Positions 51,178-60,265 are shown, counted from the stretch's first letter. The stretch: DNA of 64,000 nt from DATCYX01 sp963714425 (GCA_963714425.1 CAVQOI010000009.1:186001-250000); one strand, 5' to 3'. Notes: generated from the letters alone by a model not told the origin. Translations and numbers: made by a program.

Positions 51178-51971
51178 GGTATTCCTTACTGGCGGTATGC
51201 TTTGCTACCCTGGCATACCTTGTCGTTATGGCCTGGCAAGGGGACATTCCAGGCGCCAGCGATTTCTACGGGCATAGTATTGGTGTACTCGGCTTCGTCA
51301 TGATGCTCATGACCGAGTCGCTTTACTCTCTGCGCAAGCGCAGCCAAACCGCCCGCTGGGGGCGTATGGCAGACTGGCTGGATTTCCACATCTTCACCGG
51401 TATTGTGGGACCCTATCTGGTCTTGCTGCACTCGTCCTGGAAATTCAATGGTCTGGCAGGCGTCCTGATGCTTTTGACCGTAATCGTTGTGCTCAGCGGT
51501 TTTATTGGACGGTACATTTATACCTCCATCCCCCGCACAGCAGAAGGTGTCGAGGTCGAAGCCAGCCAGCTGGAACAGCAAATCGCTCTCGCTGATCGGG
51601 AACTGAAAGCCTGGCTGACTTCTCCGGATACTGCGCTGCGCAACCTGGCTCGCAATTTCTATGGCGCGCCGCTGGGCTCTGCTGGGCAGCTTTCGCTGGT
51701 CTTGAGCAGGGGGTTTTATGATGCCAGATACCAGCTCAGGTGGTGGATGCAACGCCGCAGGCTGGACGCCTCCTCCAAGGTAAAAGTGAAGCACCTGGAA
51801 AGCCTGCTCAACCAGCGCCGCGTACTGGAAATCCAGTTGGCATCCCTCACGACGGCGCGCCGGATGTTGGCTCTTTGGCACGCCGTGCACATCCCAATTG
51901 GGATGGTACTATTCACCACTGCGATCATCCATATCATCGCCGCGATTTACTACGCCACTTTGTTGCGATAA
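51141..51971 (+). CDS. His-rich polytopic membrane protein (cytochrome b-like candidate)
   Basis: The product is 276 residues from ATG 51141, with another ATG two codons later. It has four to five membrane segments: LLAVCFATLAYLVVMAW, IGVLGFVMMLMTESLY, VLMLLTVIVVLSGFIGRYIY and IPIGMVLFTTAIIHIIAAIY. A long cytoplasmic coiled/helical loop covers residues about 135-235. His residues sit in or by the helices: YGHSIG, LDFHIFTG, LLHSSW, WHAVHIP and IIHIIA. This is enough for two b-type hemes, as in ferric-reductase/cytochrome b561-like proteins. It would link the ferredoxin/flavoprotein side to the outer cytochromes. Heme binding is inferred. Confidence 0.75.
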   Translation: MGMQRQSTNRELGYSLLAVCFATLAYLVVMAWQGDIPGASDFYGHSIGVLGFVMMLMTESLYSLRKRSQTARWGRMADWLDFHIFTGIVGPYLVLLHSSWKFNGLAGVLMLLTVIVVLSGFIGRYIYTSIPRTAEGVEVEASQLEQQIALADRELKAWLTSPDTALRNLARNFYGAPLGSAGQLSLVLSRGFYDARYQLRWWMQRRRLDASSKVKVKHLESLLNQRRVLEIQLASLTTARRMLALWHAVHIPIGMVLFTTAIIHIIAAIYYATLLR

Positions 51972-52019
51972 CCTATTTTCCCGCCCCCCCTTGTCCCTTC
52001 AGGCGTGGGGGTCTTACCT

Positions 52020-52066
52020 AAAAACACGACGTTCGGGCAGCAATGCTGCCCGAACGTCGTGTTTTT
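52020..52066. terminator. Perfect 22-bp bidirectional terminator
   Basis: AAAAACACGACGTTCGGGCA (52020 onward) and its exact complement ending at 52066 form a perfect 22-bp stem with a 3-nt AAT loop. The A-rich 5' end and T-rich 3' end make it a terminator on both strands. It ends the cytochrome operon (plus) and the bactofilin operon (minus). Confidence 0.92.
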
Positions 52067-52125
52067 GGCGTCTCCCGCCTCTTTTCCGTATCAGAGGTGC
52101 GAAAGGGACAGAGTGATGAGTTCGA

Positions 52126-52593
52126 TTAGTTTCCCGAATCCCCTGCTGCTTCAGGGCTGGGAACTGCGCTTGTATCCGCCTCGACCCCCGCATCAATGCC
52201 GGTCTCGATTTCAACCTCCAGGTGCTCTTCCATGCGGATCTGCCCGCGCAAGAAAGCGCCCTCCTCGGTAGCGAATGCCGCAGTGACCACATCACCCCAC
52301 ACGCGCCCGGTCTTGCGGATCTCAACCTTCTCTGCAGTGATATTTCCCTGCACCGCCCCCGCGACAATTACAGTGTGCGCGCGCAGGTGTTCGCAGGTGA
52401 CGCGGCCGCCATCAGCCACAACCAGCATCCCCCGTAAGGCGATCTCGCCATCAAATGCACCCTCGATGCGCACGCCTCCGGCGCCGCTCAGATTGCCTTT
52501 CCATACAACACCACTCCCCAATACGGATGTCACCCGCTCAGTCGGTGCGGGCTGTGTAGGAGGCAATAAGGGGTCTTCACGCCTGCGAAACAT
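52126..52593 (-). CDS. Bactofilin-family (polymer-forming cytoskeletal) protein
   Basis: This 155-residue protein starts at ATG 52593. The core has the right-handed beta-helix repeat pattern of bactofilins: TSVLGSGVVWKGNLSGAGGV, then IEGAFDGEIALRGMLVVADGG and AHTVIVAGAVQGNITAEKVEI. Bactofilins polymerise on membranes and localise cell-envelope enzymes. The C-terminal tail is acidic and Ser/Pro-rich. It lies downstream of fabI in the minus-strand group and may share its transcript. Confidence 0.9.
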   Translation of the reverse strand: MFRRREDPLLPPTQPAPTERVTSVLGSGVVWKGNLSGAGGVRIEGAFDGEIALRGMLVVADGGRVTCEHLRAHTVIVAGAVQGNITAEKVEIRKTGRVWGDVVTAAFATEEGAFLRGQIRMEEHLEVEIETGIDAGVEADTSAVPSPEAAGDSGN

Positions 52594-52653
52594 CAAGTCT
52601 CCATGATTTTGGATGACAATCGTCAGTCGCCCGCCAGTCCTCCGAAAGCTTCC

Positions 52654-53436
52654 TCATTCGACTGTCTCAGGCACTCCAAGAATATTGTATCCTGAATCGA
52701 CGAAGAGCACCTCGCCGGTGATCTTTCCTGCCAGATTTGAGCAAAGGAAGACCGCCGCCCCGCCAACATCTTCGATGGAAATATTCTCATGCAATGGCGC
52801 GATCTCAGCAAACTGGCGGTACATGGTCTTGAAGCCCGACACGCCCGCCGCTGAAAGGGTGCGGATAGGTCCAGCAGAGATGGCGTTCACACGCACGCTC
52901 TGCTTGCCAAAGTCATACGCCAGGTAACGTACCGAGGCCTCAAGAGCAGCTTTAGCGATCCCCATGACGTTATAGTGAGGCGAGACTTTCTCAGCGCCAT
53001 AATAAGTCAGGGTGAGCAAAGCTGCGCCTGGACGCAGCAGCGGCTGGAAAGCTTTCGCAAGGGCGGTGAAGGAGTACACGCTGATATCCATCGCGGTGTG
53101 AAACCCAGCGCGGCTGGTGTTGTAATACGGCCCGCTGAGCTCTTCGCGTCCTGCATACGCGATTGCATGAACCAGGATATCGACTCCACCAAAGACGTCC
53201 GCAGCGCGCTGCGCCACCAATGCGATCTGCTCGTCGGAGGTGACATCGCAGGCCTCAACAAAGGTGCAGCCGATCTGCGCTGCCAGGGGGCGGACGCGCC
53301 TCTCCAGGACCTCGCCAGCGTAACTCAAGCCAATAGTGGCCCCGTGCTCGTGAAAGGCCTTGGTGATACCCCAGGCAATGGATCGCTCGTTTGCCAGACC
53401 GAATACCAGCGCAGTTTTACCTTCTAAAAGTCCCAT
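52654..53436 (-). CDS. fabI: Enoyl-[acyl-carrier-protein] reductase (NADH)
   Basis: This 260-residue protein is the usual FabI length. It begins MGLLEGKTALVFGLANERSI, an SDR-type NADH motif specific to FabI. The catalytic Tyr-x6-Lys is Tyr155-Lys162 in HYNVMGIAKAALE, with Tyr146 in LTLTYYGAEK. It reduces enoyl-ACP in the last step of fatty acid elongation. The AGGAG site lies inside the end of the adjacent glycosylase gene, so the two are coupled. Confidence 0.95.
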   Translation of the reverse strand: MGLLEGKTALVFGLANERSIAWGITKAFHEHGATIGLSYAGEVLERRVRPLAAQIGCTFVEACDVTSDEQIALVAQRAADVFGGVDILVHAIAYAGREELSGPYYNTSRAGFHTAMDISVYSFTALAKAFQPLLRPGAALLTLTYYGAEKVSPHYNVMGIAKAALEASVRYLAYDFGKQSVRVNAISAGPIRTLSAAGVSGFKTMYRQFAEIAPLHENISIEDVGGAAVFLCSNLAGKITGEVLFVDSGYNILGVPETVE

Positions 53437-53439
53437 ATC

Positions 53440-54042
53440 TCACTCCTCACGCGTAACTAGATACCTCCACGGCATGCTCTTCCATGGCTCCGGTGTATTG
53501 TTTAAACCCACTCGTGGGCTAATCGTCACGCTCGAATCAGGGATTGGTTCTTCCCATTCCACGAAGATCTCAGCATCCACAGCACACACGTCCAGCCCGT
53601 GATGGCGCCCATCAATCTCCAGCGCCTTGCACAGCTTACCTGGGCCATCCGTCCATCGCTTGAATGGTTGCCCCTGGCGCCTTTCCGCCATAGCTTCCAA
53701 CCCTTCCATGGGGAAGATAGCGCGGATCAGCACTGCCGCTGGGAAGCCCTCGGCCTCCGCTACGAAGTTGAGCATCCAGTGGTTGCCATAGGTGAAATAG
53801 ACGTAAGCATGTCCCGGCGGGCCATACATCACCTTGGTGCGCTTCGTGCGCCCGGCGCGGGCGTGACATGCCTGGTCCTCCTCGCCGCGGTATGCTTCCG
53901 CTTCGGAGATCACTCCCGCCAGACGCTGGCTACCTTGTATCCGCACCAGCCGTTTGCCCAACAACTGTCGCGCAACCTCGGTGGTTCGCTGTGCAAAAAA
54001 ATCACGGGGTAGACAGTTCTTAGCTAGCACGATTGGTTTCAT
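53440..54042 (-). CDS. mpg: DNA-3-methyladenine glycosylase (MPG/AAG family)
   Basis: This 200-residue protein has the family core: DFFAQRTTEVARQLLGKRLVR, GVISEAEAYRGEEDQACHA with the catalytic-type Glu, and KVMYGPPGHAYVYFTYGNHW. The end SPRVGLNNTPEPWKSMPWRY is typical. It removes alkylated or deaminated purines in base excision repair. Together with the TagI-like gene at 38839, the window encodes two unrelated 3-methyladenine glycosylase folds. It is followed by fabI with 3 nt between. Confidence 0.94.
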   Translation of the reverse strand: MKPIVLAKNCLPRDFFAQRTTEVARQLLGKRLVRIQGSQRLAGVISEAEAYRGEEDQACHARAGRTKRTKVMYGPPGHAYVYFTYGNHWMLNFVAEAEGFPAAVLIRAIFPMEGLEAMAERRQGQPFKRWTDGPGKLCKALEIDGRHHGLDVCAVDAEIFVEWEEPIPDSSVTISPRVGLNNTPEPWKSMPWRYLVTREE

Positions 54043-54117
54043 ATCTGCGAATTATTGTAATTTCGCAAATCATTAGAATAATTTGGTGGAATTAGTGTAA
54101 TTCGCGGAGAATGCTCT

Positions 54118-55074
54118 TTATTGGATTGAACGTAATGGTTTGGTGGGCTCTTTGCGGTAGCGTGGGTCCCGTTCCAGGGTCAGGCGCAGCCCCTCCACCA
54201 GAGAGGTGCTCGGCTGGAAACCTAGCTTTTTGCGGGCGAGAGACAGGTCAGCGCGCATGCGCGAGACGCCCGGATGGCTACGCGGGTTATACACAACTTC
54301 CGGCTTTCCTGCGGTTACCTCCATCGTCAAGCGCACCAGCTCGCGCACGCTAGTCTCACTTCCACTGCCAACGTTGATGATCATCTGCCCGAGCCCGGGC
54401 GCGGTTGCCGCAGAGACCATGCATCGCACCACATCATCCACGAAGATGTAATCACGGGTTTGCGCGCCATCACCGTGCACCACCAACGTACCGCCGCGCA
54501 TGGCTTGCTTCAAGAAATTAGGGATCACCGGAGGGTGCGATACAGGCAGGTGCTGTCCAGGCCCGTAGGCGTTGAACACGCGTAGGCACACGCTCTCCAT
54601 CCCCCATTGGTCGCCAATGGTGCGCACATAATATTCCGCAGCCAGCTTGGAGACGGCATAAGGGGAGCGCGGGTTGGGGATGGCGTTTTCACGCAGGGGT
54701 TGCTCACCCTGGTCTCCATAGACCGCGCCAGAGGAGATGAGCACTACCCGGCGCACGCCCACATCACGCATAGCCTCCATCAGGCTGACCGTTCCGCCGA
54801 CGTTGACCGCGTTATATTCCCGCGGGTACAGCAGCGATTCAGGCACTGCCACCCTAGCCGCCAGATGGTACACACAGTCCACATCTTGCAGCAGGGTCCA
54901 TAGCTTGGGGCGGTCGTTGACATCCCCTCGTGTGAAGAGCACGTCTGGGGAGAGTGCCTGTGGGTCGCCTGTCGAAAGGTCGTCCAGGCCGCGCACCTGG
55001 TGACCTTGACGAGCCAGCGTGTTTGCCAGCGCCGATCCTAAAAATCCCGCTGCACCGGTTATCAGGAAATTCAT
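54118..55074 (-). CDS. NAD-dependent epimerase/dehydratase (extended SDR, GalE-like)
   Basis: ATG 55074 gives 318 residues, starting MNFLITGAAGFLGSALANTL with the GxxGxxG NAD motif. The Ser-Tyr-Lys triad is in LISSGAVYGDQ and SPYAVSKLAAEYYV. GRPDDLSTGD-like stretches (LDDLSTGDPQAL) and the C-terminal SDLSLARKKLGF pattern fit UDP-glucose 4-epimerase or related nucleotide-sugar epimerases/dehydratases. It is likely involved in cell-surface sugar synthesis. The exact sugar is undetermined. Confidence 0.9.
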   Translation of the reverse strand: MNFLITGAAGFLGSALANTLARQGHQVRGLDDLSTGDPQALSPDVLFTRGDVNDRPKLWTLLQDVDCVYHLAARVAVPESLLYPREYNAVNVGGTVSLMEAMRDVGVRRVVLISSGAVYGDQGEQPLRENAIPNPRSPYAVSKLAAEYYVRTIGDQWGMESVCLRVFNAYGPGQHLPVSHPPVIPNFLKQAMRGGTLVVHGDGAQTRDYIFVDDVVRCMVSAATAPGLGQMIINVGSGSETSVRELVRLTMEVTAGKPEVVYNPRSHPGVSRMRADLSLARKKLGFQPSTSLVEGLRLTLERDPRYRKEPTKPLRSIQ

Positions 55075-55184
55075 CGTGGGGGTGATTATAGCACGTTCGC
55101 GTTGAGCGTTATCACGCACCGACTTTAGAGCGGTCAGGCCTGCAACCTTCAACTTTCAACTCACGACAGGTATAATACGGCACT

Positions 55185-56282
55185 ATGACCAGCCCGAACA
55201 CACCCTCGCAGCCCATCCCCGTGGCAGTGCTTGGCGCTACCGGCGCCGTCGGGCAGCGCTTCGTCCAGCTCCTAGATGGGCATCCCTGGTTCCAGGTCAC
55301 CGCCCTGACCGGCTCAGAGCGCGCCATCGGCAGGACTTATGCTGAGGCTTGCCATTGGATTCTGGATACTCCCATGCCGGAGTGGGCGCGCGCAGTGCGC
55401 ATCACTCCCTCCAATCCCCAGGACGCCGGTGCTACCCTGGCGTTCTCAGCACTCCCTCCCGAGGCAGCGTTGGAGGTAGAGGCATCCTTCGCCGGTTACG
55501 GCAGCGCGGTGTGCTCCAACGCATCAGCCTACCGCCTGGAGCCGGATGTGCCCCTGCTGCTGCCCGAGGTGAACCCGGACCACACCGCCCTGGTCTCCAC
55601 TCAGCGCCTCCAGCGGGGCTGGCGCGGCTTCATCGTCACCAACGCCAATTGCACCATCACCGGGCTGACAGTCGTCCTGAAGGCGCTACAAGATGGCTTC
55701 GGGCTGCGCCAGGCATTCGTGGTCTCACTGCAAGCGGTCTCAGGGGCAGGGTATCCGGGTGTGCCTTCCATGGATATCCTCGGCAATATCATTCCCTATG
55801 TACCCGGGGAAGAAGAGAAGATGGTCCTTGAGCCGCTGAAGGTCCTGGGCAGGCTCGAGGACGGGCGGGTTGTGCCAGCTGATTTCCCAATCTCCGCCCA
55901 CGCCAACCGCGTCCCGGTGGTAGATGGGCACATTGTATGCCTGAGCGTCGGGCTCGAGAGATCTGCAAGTATCGAAGATATACGCCGCGTGCTGGCCGAA
56001 TTCCAACCCCCGAGGATCAGCCGCGAACTGCCATCTTCTCCGCAGACTGCCATCCTGGTGAGCGAGGCACCCGATCGTCCGCAGCCCCGCCTGGACCGCA
56101 TGGCTGGCAAGGGCATGTCCACCACCGTGGGGCGTATCCGCCAGGATCCCATCCTGCATGCCAGCATGGTAATCCTATCGCACAACACCATCCGTGGTGC
56201 CGCAGGGGGCTCTATCCTGAACGCCGAGCTACTGGTCAGGCAAGGTCTGATAACCCCCTCTCCCCCAGCCTCTACCTTCTGA
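55185..56282 (+). CDS. asd: Aspartate-semialdehyde dehydrogenase
   Basis: This 365-residue protein has the NADP motif VAVLGATGAVGQRFVQLL at the N-terminus and the active-site Cys156 in VTNANCTITG. The downstream QAVSGAGYPGVPSMDI and HANRVPVVDGH contain the conserved catalytic His region. It converts aspartyl phosphate to aspartate semialdehyde for Lys, Met and Thr synthesis. The pattern is of the archaeal/fungal-type Asd subfamily. The metallopeptidase gene follows about 86 nt later. Confidence 0.94.
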   Translation: MTSPNTPSQPIPVAVLGATGAVGQRFVQLLDGHPWFQVTALTGSERAIGRTYAEACHWILDTPMPEWARAVRITPSNPQDAGATLAFSALPPEAALEVEASFAGYGSAVCSNASAYRLEPDVPLLLPEVNPDHTALVSTQRLQRGWRGFIVTNANCTITGLTVVLKALQDGFGLRQAFVVSLQAVSGAGYPGVPSMDILGNIIPYVPGEEEKMVLEPLKVLGRLEDGRVVPADFPISAHANRVPVVDGHIVCLSVGLERSASIEDIRRVLAEFQPPRISRELPSSPQTAILVSEAPDRPQPRLDRMAGKGMSTTVGRIRQDPILHASMVILSHNTIRGAAGGSILNAELLVRQGLITPSPPASTF

Positions 56283-56368
56283 AAGGGGAAGAGAAGAATT
56301 CATTCTGGAGTGTGAGGGCCTCTTTACCGCCCCCACGATCCTTATTTTGTTATGGTAACCTGCTCTGC

Positions 56369-57625
56369 ATGCGTTTAAAACGAACTGTATTGCTCCTGAT
56401 CCTGGTCTCCCTGATGGCAACCTTGCTAGGCAGCAGTGGGCTTCTTCCCGGCGAGCAGACCGAACGTGTGCGTGCCTTTACCCGCCAGATAGAGTTCGAC
56501 TACCTCACCTGGACACTGGATGCCCTTGGGGTTAAGCTGGGGCAGGCCGCCCTTGGAATTTCTGCGTACATGTCGTTAGAAGCCCGCCGACAACAAGTGC
56601 TGGATTACCTCGATTTAGTGCGACAGATCCAGCAGACTGAAGCGCTGCTTGCCGAATTCTACGCCAGCCCCGATATCCAGGACCCACAACTAGCTTCCGA
56701 GCCCATCCAGCGCCAGCTGGAGGCGCTCTTCGATCGCCGAGAAAGCCTCGGACCGCTGGCTGAAGCCGTGCTGCAGGATCAGCTCTCAGCGGTAGCTGCC
56801 GAGATGGGGCTCTCTCTGGCGGGGCAGGCAGTGCCGCCGGTGCTCTACCACAGCACGCCGCTTCCCTGGGCGCTGATCATTTCGCCTCGCGATCAGATCC
56901 GACAAGACGAGAATATCTCTCTACGCCCCGACCAGACCGTAGAAGATCATGTGACCCTGGAAGAAAGCGTGGAACGTGCGCTGGATGTCTCGACACTGGT
57001 GGTGCCGATTGGAGGCATCGGCGTGTACCCCACCATGGTGATGCAGACTAGCGACCTGAACTGGACCGGGGAAGTGGTAGCACACGAGTGGATCCACAAC
57101 TACCTCACCCTGCGCCCGCTGGGTCTTAACTACGAGACCAGCCCCGAGCTGCGCACCATGAACGAGACTGCGGCTTCCATCGCCGGCAAAGAGATCGGGT
57201 GGAGGTTGATCGAGCGCTATTACCAGGAGCTCTTGCCGCCGCCGCCACCACCTACTCCGCAGGAAACTACGCCCCCACCCTCTCCCGCAGAACCGCCTGC
57301 TTTCGATTTCCGCCGCGAGATGCGCACCACACGCATCGCCGTGGACGAGCTGCTCGCTCGAGGGATGATCGATGAGGCGGAGGCGTATATGGAGCAGCGC
57401 CGGCTGGTATTCTGGGACAACGGCTACCACCTGCGAAGGATCAACCAGGCTTACTTTGCTTTCTACGGGGCTTACGCCGACCAGCCAGGTGGTGCCGCCG
57501 GGGAAGACCCGGTGGGCGCTTCGGTACGCCTGCTACGCCTCCAAAGCGCTACCCTGGCTGATTTCATCAATCGCATCGCCTGGATGTCGTCTTACGAGCA
57601 GTTGCAAGAGGCGGTGGGGGAATAA
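56369..57625 (+). CDS. Secreted zinc metallopeptidase-like protein (HExxH)
   Basis: The product is 418 residues from ATG 56369. The signal or anchor is TVLLLILVSLMATLLGSSGL. The region to about residue 160 is helical. The zinc motif HEWIH is at residues 239-243, with a possible third ligand Glu266 in MNETAAS, as in gluzincins. A Pro-rich linker (PPPPPPTPQETTPPP) near 293 precedes a helical C-terminal domain. The substrate is unknown. The gene lies between asd and the serine hydrolase remnant; a link to them is not evident. Confidence 0.75.
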   Translation: MRLKRTVLLLILVSLMATLLGSSGLLPGEQTERVRAFTRQIEFDYLTWTLDALGVKLGQAALGISAYMSLEARRQQVLDYLDLVRQIQQTEALLAEFYASPDIQDPQLASEPIQRQLEALFDRRESLGPLAEAVLQDQLSAVAAEMGLSLAGQAVPPVLYHSTPLPWALIISPRDQIRQDENISLRPDQTVEDHVTLEESVERALDVSTLVVPIGGIGVYPTMVMQTSDLNWTGEVVAHEWIHNYLTLRPLGLNYETSPELRTMNETAASIAGKEIGWRLIERYYQELLPPPPPPTPQETTPPPSPAEPPAFDFRREMRTTRIAVDELLARGMIDEAEAYMEQRRLVFWDNGYHLRRINQAYFAFYGAYADQPGGAAGEDPVGASVRLLRLQSATLADFINRIAWMSSYEQLQEAVGE

Positions 57626-57636
57626 GAAGGAGTTGA

Positions 57637-58809
57637 TCAGCCATCCGCCTGGGCGAGCTGGGCTGCCAGCATCCGAAACACGTCTTTGAAATTTCCATGC
57701 AAAGAGGCGCTTCGACCAAATCGCACAAAAATCAGATTCTGCTCGGGGACGATGTAGATATATTGCCCGTGTTTTCCAGTAGCGTAGAAGTGATTGCCCT
57801 CCACCTGAGTGTTCACCCACCAAAAATATTGGTAAAAGGGCGCCGGGTCAGTGGTTGTGTCTTGTTTAGTTGAGTCATCTACCCACTCGGCAGGGATAAT
57901 CTGCACGCCATCCCAATTTCCTTGGTTGAGATACAGCCGCCCAAAAGTGGCAAGTCAATCGCCCGCCCGTTGATCCCGCTCTCCATCTTCTCGAAGCCGC
58001 TTGCTTCGCTATCCAACGACCACAAGCCAGGCGCTTCCATGCCCAGGGCTTTCCAGATCTTTCCTCGAGGTACTTTGCCACAGGGAGACCGGTACTGCGT
58101 TCCAGCACCAGCCCTAACAGAAGGGGATGAAAGTTGTTATAGCGTAACTCCTGTCCTGGGTCTCTGTCTATGGTGCTGGAAACCGTCACCGCCCGCAAGT
58201 CGGGAGAGTAGTACGTGCTGGCGTCGTCGCTCCAGGGCAGGCTGTGCTCCTCGTAATGGATACCTGACGACATGCTTACCAGGTGGCGCAATCGGATATT
58301 CCCATAGCGAGAATCTTTCTCCAAGAGCTCGGGCACGTAATCGGTGATGGGATCTTAAATGCTGAGGATGTAGCCTTCGGAGATGGCGATGCCCACCAGG
58401 GCAGAGACGAAGGATTTTGCGACTGACAAAGAGGTTACCGTCGAATCACGCTGGTAACCGTTGAAATAGTGCTCATAAAGCAAGTCGTCGTCTATGATCA
58501 CCAGGATAGCTACGGTACCAGGAAGGTATCCAGGTCGTGCTTCTCACCGTCATAGGTTATGGTCTCTATCGCCAGTGCGTAACGCTGTCTTTGAGCTGGA
58601 TTGGGTTCGAGGAAATCGAACACAGACGCGGCGTTCTCGACAAGGCGGCTGGGAAAGCGCTTGTAATCCTGGATGTCGGAATCCATTCAGGCAATGGCAC
58701 GGGCGAGTTGAGAGCGGTCCGTGAAAGGCTGTGCAGCGAGCCAGATGAGTGCGAAGATCCCTATCAATCCAAGGAATATTCCGATTGTAGCGTGCAGGAA
58801 CTTTCTCAA
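57637..58809 (-). pseudogene. Decayed serine hydrolase (class C beta-lactamase family)
   Basis: On the minus strand a class C beta-lactamase-type protein can be followed through several frames from a TTG at 58809 (with GGAGGAG) down to 57637. Defects: a TGA at 58687-58689 after LARAIA, a frameshift near 58510, a TAA at 58355-58357, and two more frameshifts between about 58070 and 57890. The active-site SxxK is still readable as SVAK near 58420 (VTSLSVAKSFVSAL), as are SSGIHYEE and the C-terminal KHGQYIYIVPEQN. The membrane anchor is IGIFLGLIGIFALIWLA. It lies 10 nt after the MFS gene, so it was probably in an operon with it. Sequencing error cannot fully be excluded, but five defects argue for decay. 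Confidence 0.85.
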
Positions 58810-58819
58810 ATGGCTCCTC

Positions 58820-60145
58820 CTAAGTATTCTGTGGGGGAGAAAATTCACGATCCATCGCTGGCTGGGGGACAACCCGATCCACATCACGCACAGCTGGGAT
58901 CAGAAATCCAACCAGGCAGGTAAGCGTTCCAAGGATGCAGGTCCCAGCAAACATCAAAGCCATCCCCGCCCCAGGGCCAGTTCCTACGAGCCAGCCAAAA
59001 ACATCTACCAAATTCCCACCCGGCGCCATCGCTGGCTCAAATACGTGATCAGCCAGCCAGCCTGCAAGCAAGTAGCCAGCTGGCATACTCCCTATCTGAA
59101 TTACATTCTTGGCGGAGAACACGCGCCCCTGGATATCCAGGGGAACGCGGTTTTGCCAAATTGATTCATAGCAGGCCAAGAGGACAGGCACGAAAACGGC
59201 TGAAATAAATGCAGCTGTCAGCCAGGCGGGTAGCGAGCGTCCCACGGCAAACATAAAGTCACCCAGTAAGAAGGAAGCAGCAGTCGAAAGCAGGAAGCCT
59301 CTCAGGCGATCCTTAGGTCCCCCCCACAGGCTCAGTAAAAGCCCACCGGCCACACCACCGATACCCAGCATGGACTGCACGGCGCCAAGAGCGACTTCGT
59401 CACTACCTGTGCGCGCAAGAATCATAGCGGGAAGAATCCCAAAATAGGTTATCGCGGCGGACAAATTAATGCCAGAGAAGATCAACAATATTCCAAGCAG
59501 ACCAGCATTGCGTGTGATATAGCGGAAGCCGTAGATCGCTTCCTTGCTCATCTTACCGCGCGCCTGTCTGCCGGCTGCACTCTCCGGCGGGCGGGCAATC
59601 CGTAAAGCCAGGATGAGCAGTATAGCGATCGCACAGGAGGTAAGATCAATTGTCATAATCCCACTCACTCCTATGGGGGAGAGCAACGCTCCAGCGATCA
59701 CAGGTGCGAACATATGTGATCCATCATAGGCGAGCGAGAGCATGCCGTTAGCGCGCGTGAGCTGTTTGGAAGGAACTAGCAAGCTCACTGATGCGCTTAG
59801 AGCTGGTTCCTGGAAAGCCGCCAGTGCGCTGCTCAACGACCCTCCCAGATAAAGGTGCCAGAGCTGCAAGCGCCCGTTTAGATACAAAACCAGCATCCCA
59901 GCGGTAGTCAACCCGGCTCCCAAATCAGCGAGCGCTACAACCCACTTGCGATTCCAGCGGTCGGTGAGCACACCTGCCAACGGGCTGGCAAGCACATAGG
60001 CGCCGCTGTTGAAAAAACCCATCAACGCCAGGGTGGTGGCTTTACCGGTCTGCTGGTACGCCCAGATTGTCACTGCAAAGCGTGTCATGGCAGTGCCAAA
60101 TATCGAGAACAATTGGCTGAGCCAGAGCAAGAAAAAAGTTCTCAT
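58820..60145 (-). CDS. Major facilitator superfamily transporter (efflux type)
   Basis: The product is 441 residues from ATG 60145, with about 12 membrane segments. The motif A-like loop is LTDRWNRKWVVALADLG, and the N-terminal FFLLWLSQLFSIFGTAMTRF is typical of the enterobactin-exporter/macrolide-efflux-like MFS branch. Substrate unknown. It is immediately upstream of the decayed serine hydrolase and divergent from the thioredoxin lipoprotein gene across a 150-nt region with two palindromes. Confidence 0.88.
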   Translation of the reverse strand: MRTFFLLWLSQLFSIFGTAMTRFAVTIWAYQQTGKATTLALMGFFNSGAYVLASPLAGVLTDRWNRKWVVALADLGAGLTTAGMLVLYLNGRLQLWHLYLGGSLSSALAAFQEPALSASVSLLVPSKQLTRANGMLSLAYDGSHMFAPVIAGALLSPIGVSGIMTIDLTSCAIAILLILALRIARPPESAAGRQARGKMSKEAIYGFRYITRNAGLLGILLIFSGINLSAAITYFGILPAMILARTGSDEVALGAVQSMLGIGGVAGGLLLSLWGGPKDRLRGFLLSTAASFLLGDFMFAVGRSLPAWLTAAFISAVFVPVLLACYESIWQNRVPLDIQGRVFSAKNVIQIGSMPAGYLLAGWLADHVFEPAMAPGGNLVDVFGWLVGTGPGAGMALMFAGTCILGTLTCLVGFLIPAVRDVDRVVPQPAMDREFSPPQNT

Positions 60146-60173
60146 AGGCGCCAACCGCGAAATTATACATGAA

Positions 60174-60265
60174 GAATGTGAAGACTATTATTCACATTCT
60201 CCTAAGACCCCCGTAATCTTTTCATAATGATTTTGTGGGATCATCAAAGGGAGTGAAATTCACTC
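60174..60265. promoter_or_regulatory. Two palindromes in a divergent promoter region (possible operators)
   Basis: GAATGTGAA and TTCACATTC (60174-60182 and 60191-60199) are perfect 9-bp arms with an 8-nt loop. GAGTGAAATTCACTC (60251-60265) is a perfect 15-bp palindrome. Both contain the half-sites GTGAA and TTCAC, so the same regulator could bind both. They sit between the MFS gene and the thioredoxin/CcdA operon. Confidence 0.5.

Noticed and set aside
60174..60199. Possible CRP/FNR site (TGTGA and TCACA)
   Set aside because: The half-sites are 10 nt apart rather than the 6 (CRP) or 4 (FNR) expected, so it is reported only as a generic palindrome.
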